This document shows, piece by piece, positions 1 to 6,353 of a DNA stretch of 35,865 bases. Within the stretch, counting starts at the first letter, position 1, and each line of letters begins with the position of its first letter. The stretch comes from JAAYZQ01 sp034428935 (GTDB lineage Bacteria; Chloroflexota; Anaerolineae; JAAYZQ01). The stretch covers positions 1-35,865 of the forward strand of contig DAOUHB010000095.1 in NCBI GenBank assembly GCA_034428935.1, written 5' to 3'. The position numbers were made by a program, and so were the translations under genes. Under the pieces are notes generated by a model. That model ran no database searches and was not told the origin of the DNA. It worked only from the letters and a program-made list of their open reading frames with translations.

Positions 1-152
1 ACACCCTCTTTGCCCTGGCCACCGGCAAGCGGCGCGCCGACGTCAACATCGTCGGCGCCTTTGCCGCCGAGGCCGTGGCCCGCGCCATCCTGCGCGCCGT
101 CCGCGCCGCCCGTCCCGTCGCCGGCCTGCCCTCCGCCTGGACAGAGGACTGA
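1..152 (+). CDS. P1-family peptidase (DmpA-like), C-terminal fragment
   Basis: The reading frame is open from base 3 and stops at TGA 150-152, so only the last 49 residues of a gene that begins upstream are present. They read TLFALATGKRRADVNIVG and then FAAEAVARAILRAVRAA. This matches the usual end of P1-family peptidases (DmpA/L-aminopeptidase-D-esterase, Ntn-like fold), where an 'ALATG' strand is followed by a 'VGALAAEVVARAI' helix. These proteins cut themselves to expose a catalytic Ser, Thr or Cys; that site lies upstream and cannot be checked. The next gene starts 29 bases downstream on the same strand, so they may share a transcript. The family call is from C-terminal similarity only. 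Confidence 0.6.
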   Translation, partial: TLFALATGKRRADVNIVGAFAAEAVARAILRAVRAARPVAGLPSAWTED

Positions 153-181
153 GGGCCGGAGCCGGCCGGCAGGAGATCAGA

Positions 182-1369
182 GTGGCCGGAACAGGGACGG
201 GGGGCAGGGACGGAACCAGGCTGGGGCGCCTGCCGGCCCTGGCCGCCCTATTCTTGAAGCTGGGCACCATCGGCTTTGGCGGGCCTGCGGCCCACATCGC
301 CCTCATGGAAGAGGAGGTCGTGGCCCGCCGCGGCTGGCTGACCCGCGAGCACTATCTCGACCTCGTGGGCGCCACGAACCTCATCCCCGGGCCCAACTCT
401 ACCGAGATGGCCATCCACGTCGGCTACGTGCGCGCCGGCTGGCCGGGCCTCCTCGTGGCCGGCGCCGCCTTTATCCTGCCCGCCGTGCTCATCACCTCCG
501 CGGCTGCCTGGGCATACGTCGAATATGGCTCCCTGCCCCAGGTGAGCCCCCTGCTGTACGGCATCAAGCCCGTCGTCCTGGCCGTCATCCTCGGCGCCGT
601 CTGGCGGCTGGGCCGGTCGGCCGTCAAGGGCTGGCGCCTGCTGGTCATCGGGCTGGCCGTCATCGCCGCCGTGCTGCTGGGCGTCAACGAGATCATCGCC
701 CTCCTCCTGGGCGGGGTGCTCGGCATGTTCTGGCTGCGCCTCGCGGCGGGCGGCGCAACCGGCCCCGGGGGAATGGCAGCCCTCCTCGCCCTGCCAGGGC
801 TGCCCGCCCTGGTGCAGCCTGGCGGGTCGGCGGGCGTCCGCCTGTGGGACCTGGGCCTCTTCTTTCTGAAGATCGGCAGCGTGCTCTACGGCAGCGGCTA
901 CGTCCTCGTCGCCTTTCTCGAAGGAGGGCTGGTGCGGGACCTGGGCTGGCTGACCCAACAGCAGCTCCTGGACGCCATCGCCCTGGGCCAGTTCACGCCC
1001 GGGCCCGTGCTATCGACGGCCACCTTTGTCGGCTACGTGCTGGCCGGCGTGCCCGGCGCCGTCGTCGCCACCCTGGGCATCTTTGCCCCCTCGTTCCTGT
1101 TCGTCGCCATCCTGAACCCCGTGGTGCCCCGGCTGCGCGGCTGGCCGTGGACCGCCGCCTTCCTGGACGCCGTCAACGTCAGCGCCATTGGCCTCATGGT
1201 CGCCGTCGTCGCCGAGCTGGCCGCCACCACCCTCACCGGCTGGCCCGCCTGGGTCCTGGCCGTCGGCGCCGCTATCGCCGCCGTGTGGTGGCGGGTGAAT
1301 CCGGCGTGGCTGGTGGTGGGCGGGGCGGTCCTTGGGTGGGTGTTTTGGGCGCTGGGGTTTGTGGGGTGA
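182..1369 (+). CDS. chrA: Chromate transporter, two-domain ChrA type
   Basis: A 395-residue integral membrane protein of the CHR family, which exports chromate from the cytoplasm. It has the internal duplication of long-chain ChrA proteins. The N-terminal half carries TIGFGGPAAHIALM (about residues 30-43) and IPGPNSTEMAIHVG (about 69-82). The C-terminal half, from about residue 225, carries the matching FFLKIGSVLYGSGY and FTPGPVLSTATFVGY. The length is normal for two-domain members. The start is GTG at 182, with AGGAG at 171-175. The start codon of the small Cys-rich gene follows 29 bases after the stop. No chromate regulator (ChrB) is visible, so the substrate is assigned from family alone; some CHR proteins may carry other anions. 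Confidence 0.9.
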   Translation: MAGTGTGGRDGTRLGRLPALAALFLKLGTIGFGGPAAHIALMEEEVVARRGWLTREHYLDLVGATNLIPGPNSTEMAIHVGYVRAGWPGLLVAGAAFILPAVLITSAAAWAYVEYGSLPQVSPLLYGIKPVVLAVILGAVWRLGRSAVKGWRLLVIGLAVIAAVLLGVNEIIALLLGGVLGMFWLRLAAGGATGPGGMAALLALPGLPALVQPGGSAGVRLWDLGLFFLKIGSVLYGSGYVLVAFLEGGLVRDLGWLTQQQLLDAIALGQFTPGPVLSTATFVGYVLAGVPGAVVATLGIFAPSFLFVAILNPVVPRLRGWPWTAAFLDAVNVSAIGLMVAVVAELAATTLTGWPAWVLAVGAAIAAVWWRVNPAWLVVGGAVLGWVFWALGFVG

Positions 1370-1398
1370 GTGGGGGACCCACCAAAGGAGACGTACAA

Positions 1399-1629
1399 AT
1401 GACCCAGCCCGCATCGACGAACCCAATTCCAAAGGATATCGCTTTTCAGCTCTGCGCCGAGATCCGCCAGAAGTACCACGGCAAGTGGTACACCCTGGCC
1501 GGCTTGCAGTGTGGGGGATGTGTGCGGTTCAGCAAAGGTGACCCGGCAAAGATGTGTGTCAGCAGCCGCCCCGACTATCGCGGCTGCAACCTGGTCAACA
1601 GGCGCTACGATGCCGGGGCAGGTTCATAG
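1399..1629 (+). CDS. Small Cys-rich protein of unknown function
   Basis: A 76-residue soluble protein starting at ATG 1399, preceded by AAAGGAG at 1384-1390. It has five cysteines (residues 19, 38, 41, 53, 63), including LQCGGC at 36-41. The middle part KYHGKWYTLAGLQCGGC followed by MCVSSRPDYRGC suggests a small metal- or Fe-S-binding or redox domain, but I recognise no named family. It lies just behind the chromate transporter and may be co-transcribed with it. Its stop is only 20 bases from the convergent stop of the nucleotidyltransferase gene. The strong ribosome-binding site and ordered Cys spacing are the reasons to call it real. Confidence 0.6.
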   Translation: MTQPASTNPIPKDIAFQLCAEIRQKYHGKWYTLAGLQCGGCVRFSKGDPAKMCVSSRPDYRGCNLVNRRYDAGAGS

Positions 1630-1649
1630 CGCCTTCCACCCGGGCAGTG

Positions 1650-2426
1650 TCACCGAGCAAGGGCAGCCGTTATCGACTCTTGCAGGTGATTGACGAGCTC
1701 CATCACCTCCGAGTCCAGTCCGTCCCACTCGTCAACGGTCTCTCCTCGATAGGCCCTTCTGGCCAGATCGAGCAAGGTTGCCTGTTCTTTGGTTAGGAGC
1801 GGCATTGCCCATTCCGCGGCCGCATCTTTCGGAGAGAACTCGCCGGTGGCCACCGTCTGCCACATACGGGCCAGGGTCAAGATGACGTTTCGTTCGTCGC
1901 CCTTGAGGTCTTTGAGCAAGGCCGGCAACGAGTCCATCATCGCCCGCCTGAGGTCCGCCATCGGCACAGGGTCGAGCATTTGTGAAGCATCCTGGCCAAA
2001 GAGAGAAATGCCGGTGGCTCTCACCTGGCTGAGAACGATGGCCAGATCAGGATCATGCGTTGGTTCCGGGATTCGCCCTCGCTCGAATTGGTCCCTGAGC
2101 CACTCGCCGTAGATTAGCTCCTTCTTGGGCGGGTAGCGCCAGGGTACGACGTCTGCACGGTTTACGACCGTGACCTCCAGCGGTCGCACGCGATCCGCAT
2201 TCCCAACCCTTCCGGAGACAGATAGCAGTCTCGTGACCAGCTCTCCCCGGGTTGGTTCAGACAGGCCACGATTGACGACCGCCAGGACGTCCACGTCACT
2301 GTTTGCGCGCAGACCGCCGACGACCGCAGAGCCAAAGAGATAGACCCCGGCTACCGCGCTGCCAAGCTGCTCCAGGATAATCTCTAACGCTTGCGTCGCT
2401 TCCTTCGGTGTTGTTACGTCGCTCAA
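1650..2426 (-). CDS. aadA: AadA-type aminoglycoside nucleotidyltransferase, ANT(3'')(9)-like
   Basis: A 258-residue enzyme expected to transfer AMP from ATP to streptomycin (3'') and spectinomycin (9). The nucleotidyltransferase signature FGSAVVGGLRANSDVDVL (31-48) gives metal ligands D44 and D46. E84 in the PLEVTVVNR strand fits the catalytic base. WRYPPKKELIYGEW (96-109) and KGDERNVILTLARMW (175-189) are typical of AadA. By hand alignment, W109 and D177 fit the two residues (W112 and D182 of Salmonella AadA) that separate dual-specificity AadA from spectinomycin-only ANT(9). The start is TTG at 2426, overlapping the TGA of the upstream membrane-protein gene as TTGA, which implies coupled translation. 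Codon use looks less GC-biased than neighbouring genes, which may point to transfer. Confidence 0.88.
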   Translation of the reverse strand: MSDVTTPKEATQALEIILEQLGSAVAGVYLFGSAVVGGLRANSDVDVLAVVNRGLSEPTRGELVTRLLSVSGRVGNADRVRPLEVTVVNRADVVPWRYPPKKELIYGEWLRDQFERGRIPEPTHDPDLAIVLSQVRATGISLFGQDASQMLDPVPMADLRRAMMDSLPALLKDLKGDERNVILTLARMWQTVATGEFSPKDAAAEWAMPLLTKEQATLLDLARRAYRGETVDEWDGLDSEVMELVNHLQESITAALAR

Positions 2427-2752
2427 AGATCCTGATATCCTGGCTTTGCGCCGTCGCGATAGACCAGCAGGGTCATTGCATTTAAAACGAGGGTAACGAT
2501 GACAAGAACGGCTGCGACGAACGCCACGTTATCCGTTATGTCCATAAGAGCGGACCAGTCCTCGATCCTGACCAGGTGATAGCCATAGAAGATCTGGAAA
2601 CAGAGCGCGATCGCACAGGCACTGATGCTGATCATCGAAAGAGTGACCCAGTTCCTGCGTTCGTGTTTCTTGTGGCGCAAGAGATTGACAACGGGAAGAG
2701 CCCAGGCGATGAGACCAAGCACGAGGCTGCCAAGATTGAGCAAGCCAACCAT
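2423..2752 (-). CDS. Small four-helix membrane protein coupled to aadA
   Basis: A 109-residue protein starting at ATG 2752 with AAGGAG just upstream; the longer in-frame reading has no comparable ribosome-binding site. Hydrophobic segments lie at about residues 4-24 (LLNLGSLVLGLIAWALPVVN), 35-55 (NWVTLSMISISACAIALCFQ) and 72-96 (VAFVAAVLVIVTLVLNAMTLL), with a conserved-looking YHLVRIEDWSALMD between them. I recall similar small proteins in Firmicutes but know no function. Its stop overlaps the aadA start, so the two genes form one unit driven by the promoter at 2792-2820. Helix number could be three or four. Confidence 0.75.
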   Translation of the reverse strand: MVGLLNLGSLVLGLIAWALPVVNLLRHKKHERRNWVTLSMISISACAIALCFQIFYGYHLVRIEDWSALMDITDNVAFVAAVLVIVTLVLNAMTLLVYRDGAKPGYQDL

Positions 2753-2791
2753 AACACACTCCTTTCCAGAAAGCGATGACAGCAGGACACG

Positions 2792-2820
2792 ATTGTACAC
2801 CAAGTGGCCGACTGGGGCAA
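2792..2820 (-). promoter_or_regulatory. Promoter of the membrane protein-aadA unit
   Basis: On the minus strand, -35 TTGCCC (2820-2815) and -10 TACAAT (2797-2792) are 17 bases apart. The start codon at 2752 lies about 35 bases below the expected transcription start, with a strong AAGGAG in between. Confidence 0.65.
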
Positions 2821-3018
2821 GGTCGGCTCTGCCTGGCGCAGGGCACCCGACGGCCGTTAGAGGTTCTAAAGATGGCGAGGTGCGAGCTTGTCTCCGCTCA
2901 TTCGCTCCGCCCGGATCGACAGACCAGGGAGAAAACTGCCAGATCTGGCGACCTGGCGGGAGCGAGCGGGCCAAAACAAAAATTACACCTGGAATTGCTT
3001 CGACGGCGCTCTGCAGCC

Positions 3019-3047
3019 TTGCATAAAAGTGAAATCCATGATATAAT
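3019..3047 (+). promoter_or_regulatory. Promoter of the dienelactone hydrolase/DinB/AlkX group
   Basis: TTGCAT (3019-3024) and a perfect TATAAT (3042-3047) are 17 bases apart. Transcription would start near 3054, leaving a leader of about 150 bases before ATG 3204. The leader is GC-rich, but I could not assign a known RNA fold to it. Confidence 0.7.
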
Positions 3048-3203
3048 TACGGGGCAACGGCGCACCGCACCCCGGTGCCGCCTGCGCCTCGGGCCCAGGA
3101 GCAGCACTCCGGCGGGGCGAGAGATCCGGCCTCAGCGCTCGTTGCCTCTCATCTCGAGTCCGGCAGCAGCGTGATTGACGACAACCTTTGTAAGGAGATC
3201 CAC

Positions 3204-3863
3204 ATGACGCAATCTCAACTCGAAGGCTTTTTCGCCGCCCCGCCCGGCGGCAAGGGACCCGGCGTCTTGGTCCTCCACGCCTGGTGGGGGCTCAACGACA
3301 CCATGAAGGCGTTCTGCACCCGGCTTGCCGAAGCCGGCTTTGTGGCATTCGCCCCCGACCTGTACCACGGCAAGGTCGCCCAGACCATCCCCGAGGCCGA
3401 AGCCCTGGGCCAGGCCCTCGACGCCAACTACCATCAGGCCGGGGCCGAGATCGCCGACGCGGCGCGGTTCCTGGAGGAACGGGCCGGGCAGAACGGCCGC
3501 GGCCTGGGAGTGCTTGCCTTCTCCCTGGGCGCCTTTTACGCCATGGAGCTGGCCGCCGCCGAGCCCGACCGTATCCGTGCCGTCGTCCTGTTCTACGGGG
3601 CCGGGGAGGTCGACCACGGCAACTCGAGGGCAGCCTACCTCGGTCACTTTGCCGAGAACGACCAGTACGAGCCGCGATCCAGCGTCGACGAGGTGGAAGA
3701 GTCGCTGAGGAGCGCCGGCCGGCCTGTTACCTTCTATCATTACAGCGGCACCAGTCACTGGTTTTGCGAGCCCGACCGCCCGGACGCGTACGACGAGGCG
3801 GCAGCGAGCCTGGCCTGGGAGCGCACCGTGGACTTTTTGAAGCGGTCCCTGGGGGGCCGGTAG
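3204..3863 (+). CDS. Dienelactone hydrolase family protein with Ser nucleophile
   Basis: A 219-residue single-domain alpha/beta hydrolase of the DLH family, presumably cytoplasmic. ATG 3204 follows TAAGGAG (3191-3197). VLVLHAWWGLND (21-32) supplies the oxyanion-hole region. The nucleophile elbow reads LAFSLGAFYA (104-113), so S107 stands where classical carboxymethylenebutenolidases have Cys. The acid is D153 in HFAENDQY and the base is H185 in GTSHWFCEP. The triad is complete and the length normal. The substrate is unknown; with Ser instead of Cys, a general esterase is more likely than a true dienelactone hydrolase. It leads a run of four co-directional genes ending at 6238, with 33 bases to the next. 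Confidence 0.85.
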   Translation: MTQSQLEGFFAAPPGGKGPGVLVLHAWWGLNDTMKAFCTRLAEAGFVAFAPDLYHGKVAQTIPEAEALGQALDANYHQAGAEIADAARFLEERAGQNGRGLGVLAFSLGAFYAMELAAAEPDRIRAVVLFYGAGEVDHGNSRAAYLGHFAENDQYEPRSSVDEVEESLRSAGRPVTFYHYSGTSHWFCEPDRPDAYDEAAASLAWERTVDFLKRSLGGR

Positions 3864-3896
3864 CGCGCCGGTTCGGACGAGAAGGAGATACCCGGC

Positions 3897-4421
3897 ATGG
3901 AACACCAGGCTGAAAGCACCCTCGTCGAGCTGATTCGCTACAACAACTGGGCCAACGCCCAGATCCTGGCCGCCTGCCTGGAGCTGACGCCCGAGCAACT
4001 CGCCGCCACGGCGCCCGGCACCTACGGCAGCATCCACGCCACCCTGGGGCACCTCGTCGCCGCCGAAGCGGACTATGTGGGGCGGATGACGGGCGATGGC
4101 CCCCGGCCGCCCTTCGCCTGGGCCGACCGGCCCGCCTTGCCCGACATCGCCGCCTTTGCCGAGCAGGTAGCCGCCGCCCTCCTCGATGCCGTCCGGCGCA
4201 TCCCGCCTACCCACGTGGTCCACGAGGAGGAGGACGGCCAGACCATCGACTACCAGGCCCGATTCCTCTTTCTTCAGGCCATCAACCACGGCATCGAGCA
4301 CCGTACCAACGTGACCACCATCCTCAGCGGCCTCGGCCTGCCTGCCCTCGAGGTGGATGGCTGGGCCTATCTATTCGCGCACCCGGAGCGGTTCGACATG
4401 GCGGAAGGCTCAACAGGCTGA
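3897..4421 (+). CDS. DinB-fold protein 1
   Basis: A 174-residue four-helix-bundle protein of the DinB/YfiT superfamily, usually metal-binding and often a thiol-dependent transferase. ATG 3897 follows AAGGAG in the gap after the hydrolase. The metal-binding triad is visible: H52 in TLGHLVAAEADY, and H131 and H135 in INHGIEHRTNVT. The opening LIRYNNWANAQIL is also typical. It is followed 39 bases later by a second, different DinB-fold gene. The thiol cofactor and substrate cannot be read from the sequence. Confidence 0.85.
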   Translation: MEHQAESTLVELIRYNNWANAQILAACLELTPEQLAATAPGTYGSIHATLGHLVAAEADYVGRMTGDGPRPPFAWADRPALPDIAAFAEQVAAALLDAVRRIPPTHVVHEEEDGQTIDYQARFLFLQAINHGIEHRTNVTTILSGLGLPALEVDGWAYLFAHPERFDMAEGSTG

Positions 4422-4460
4422 TGTCGCACCCGGCAGCCGGCCTACGGAAGGAGACACCAG

Positions 4461-4964
4461 GTGTATGATACACCGCTCACCATCGAGCAGATGCTGACCA
4501 TCCTGGCAGACACGCCCTCGCGCATCGCCGCGCAGACTGCCGGTCTGGTCCCGGCCCAATTGCGCACGGCGCCGGCTCCCGGCGAATGGTCCGCCAACGA
4601 CGTGCTGGCCCATCTCCGCTCCTGTGCCGACGTTTGGGGCAACTATATCGCGCTGATCCTGGCCGAAGACAGGCCGACGTTCCGGGCCGTCAATCCCACG
4701 ACCTGGATCAAGAGCACGGACTATCCCCATCAGGAGTTTCGGCCATCGCTGCAGGCCTTTGCCGCGCAGCGCGCCGAGCTCCTGGCCGTGTTGGAGGGGT
4801 TGGCGCCCGAGGACTGGTCGCGCACGGCGACGGTCACCGGGTCGGGAAAGCCGCGCGAGCGGAGCGTATACACCTATGGGCAGTGGCTGGCCAACCACGA
4901 ACGGTCGCACGTGAAGCAGTTCGAGCGCATCGCCGGGGCAATGCGCGCCTCGACCCCGGCTTGA
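4461..4964 (+). CDS. DinB-fold protein 2 (DinB_2-like)
   Basis: A 167-residue protein starting at GTG 4461, seven bases after AAGGAG (4448-4453). A nearby ATG at 4465 is out of frame. It has the DinB_2 pattern: PAPGEWSANDVLAHLRSCAD (39-58), giving H51, and ANHERSHVKQ (144-153), giving H146 and H150. W43 and W59 are also typical. It is not a recent duplicate of the preceding DinB gene; the two resemble each other mainly in the His triad. The next gene starts 11 bases after the stop, so they are almost surely co-transcribed. Possible roles are small-thiol transfer or damage response; neither can be proved here. Confidence 0.82.
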   Translation: MYDTPLTIEQMLTILADTPSRIAAQTAGLVPAQLRTAPAPGEWSANDVLAHLRSCADVWGNYIALILAEDRPTFRAVNPTTWIKSTDYPHQEFRPSLQAFAAQRAELLAVLEGLAPEDWSRTATVTGSGKPRERSVYTYGQWLANHERSHVKQFERIAGAMRASTPA

Positions 4965-4975
4965 GGAGGCACGCC

Positions 4976-6238
4976 ATGCTGACCATCGATCTCGACACGG
5001 CCCGTCGCTTTGTCCTGGGCAAGCAAGGCTTGTGGCCCGGCCGGCGCTGGCAGGGCAGCGCGGGCACCGCACAGGCCATGCGCGCCACGGAGTACTTGCA
5101 GCTCGACCCCCTCCAGGTCATCGCCCGCAGCCAGGACATCGCGCTCCACAGCCGCGTGCTCGACTACACCCCCGAGATGTGGGAAGGGGTGACCTACGGG
5201 CAGCGCGAGTTCTTTGACTGGGGCGGCTGGCTGGCCGTCCGGCCCATGGACGAGCTGCCCCACTGGCGCGTCATCATGCGCCGCGAGCGCGATGGTGGCT
5301 CCGATTACGACCCGCGCGTTCTCAAGATGGGCCGCGAACACGCCGATGCCATCGAAGAAATGCGGGCCCTGTTGCGCGAGCGGGGTACCGTGAACAATCG
5401 CGACTTCCAGGTGGCATCGCGGACGCGAACGCAGAGCTATCGCGGCCGCAAGGACAGCTCACTGGCATTGTTTTACCTGTGGCGCACCGGCGAGGTGATG
5501 ACGCACCACCGCGAGAACTTTGAGCGGGTATACGCCCTTGCCGAAACGGTCGCGCCGGCGCATCTCCTCCGCGAGAGCGACGAGGCCGAAGCGGACCGCT
5601 TCTTGATCAGGAAAGAGATAGGCTTCTCCGGTCTCGCGCGGCTGAACCGTACCGCGGACGCTTACTTTCGCGGCGTGCCGTTCAGCAGGGTCGGGGAGAT
5701 ACTCGAGGCACTGCTGGCCGGCGGCGAGATCGTGGAGGTAAAAGTGGAAGGCTGGAAGGCCGTGCACTATGCCCTCGCCAGCGACGTCCAGGTGCTGAAC
5801 GAGCTGGGCGCCGGGCGCGTGCCGGCGGCCTGGCAGCCCCTGGAGACGAACACGACGGAAGAGGCCGTCTTTCTCGCCCCCCTCGATCCCGTCAGTGCCC
5901 GCGGCCGGGCCAGGGTGTTGTTCGGCTTTGACTACGTCTGGGAGGTCTACAAGCCCGAGCACAAGCGCAAGTTCGGCTACTACACCCTGCCGGTGTTGTG
6001 GGGCGATCGGCTCGTGGCGCGCTTTGATAGCAAGCTCGACCGGACGACAAACACCGTCCTTATCCTGGGCTTCTGGATGGAGGAACAAGCCCTCGGCAAG
6101 GATGAGGCCTTTGCCGCGGCACTGGCCCGTGGCTTTGCCCGGTTCGTGGCTTTTCTGGGTGCCGCCGGGCTGGATGTAGCAGCGATTCCCGAGCCACTTT
6201 CTTCTCAGTTGTCCGATCTCCTGACGGAGGGTGGGTAA
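4976..6238 (+). CDS. YcaQ/AlkX-type DNA glycosylase (HTH_42 family)
   Basis: A 420-residue winged-helix protein of the HTH_42 superfamily, which includes AlkZ and AlkX (YcaQ), glycosylases that remove bulky alkylated bases and unhook interstrand crosslinks. ATG 4976 follows GAGGAGG. The key motif is EYLQLDPLQVIARSQDIALH (39-58). Q42-L-D44 matches the Q-hydrophobic-D catalytic motif of the AlkX/YcaQ branch, not the Q-x-Q of AlkZ. The following SRVLDYTPEMW is typical of YcaQ. Three winged-helix domains and a C-terminal beta region (VLFGFDYVWEVYKPEHKRKF) fit the family, and the length is normal. Its place behind two DinB-fold genes suggests a small alkylation or electrophile stress group. Confidence 0.87.
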   Translation: MLTIDLDTARRFVLGKQGLWPGRRWQGSAGTAQAMRATEYLQLDPLQVIARSQDIALHSRVLDYTPEMWEGVTYGQREFFDWGGWLAVRPMDELPHWRVIMRRERDGGSDYDPRVLKMGREHADAIEEMRALLRERGTVNNRDFQVASRTRTQSYRGRKDSSLALFYLWRTGEVMTHHRENFERVYALAETVAPAHLLRESDEAEADRFLIRKEIGFSGLARLNRTADAYFRGVPFSRVGEILEALLAGGEIVEVKVEGWKAVHYALASDVQVLNELGAGRVPAAWQPLETNTTEEAVFLAPLDPVSARGRARVLFGFDYVWEVYKPEHKRKFGYYTLPVLWGDRLVARFDSKLDRTTNTVLILGFWMEEQALGKDEAFAAALARGFARFVAFLGAAGLDVAAIPEPLSSQLSDLLTEGG

Positions 6239-6297
6239 AAGCCCCATCCAGTACCCTTGCCCGTTCTATTCTCCACCCGGCCCCCCGTCGCCCCAAA

Positions 6298-6326
6298 TTG
6301 GACGGCCCGGCCATCGGTGGTATAAT
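6298..6326 (+). promoter_or_regulatory. Promoter of the NAD biosynthesis operon
   Basis: TTGGAC (6298-6303) and a perfect TATAAT (6321-6326) are 17 bases apart. The expected transcription start, near 6333, is only about 20 bases before the TTG start codon at 6354, so the leader holds little beyond the ribosome-binding site. I saw no NadQ/NrtR/NiaR-like operator. Confidence 0.75.
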
Positions 6327-6353
6327 TGCCCGAGCGAATCCAGGGGGAGAATC

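Larger units (their letters stand above)
2753..3203. other. Divergent intergenic region with two promoters
   Basis: These 451 bases separate the minus-strand aadA unit from the plus-strand dienelactone hydrolase gene. They hold one sigma70-like promoter for each direction (see the promoter entries) and an untranslated stretch of about 150 bases ahead of the hydrolase. I see no convincing gene between about 2825 and 3015; short readings there lack a ribosome-binding site. Confidence 0.6.

Noticed and set aside
10..1398. Plus-strand frame running across the chromate transporter in another phase, which could be read as a large protein ending in the Cys-rich one
   Set aside because: The first 460 codons are Arg/Pro-rich out-of-phase reading of chrA; the real gene begins at ATG 1399 behind a strong ribosome-binding site.
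2753..2974. Longer N-terminus for the small membrane protein
   Set aside because: The extra 74 codons look like intergenic sequence, include the promoter at 2792-2820, and lack a ribosome-binding site.
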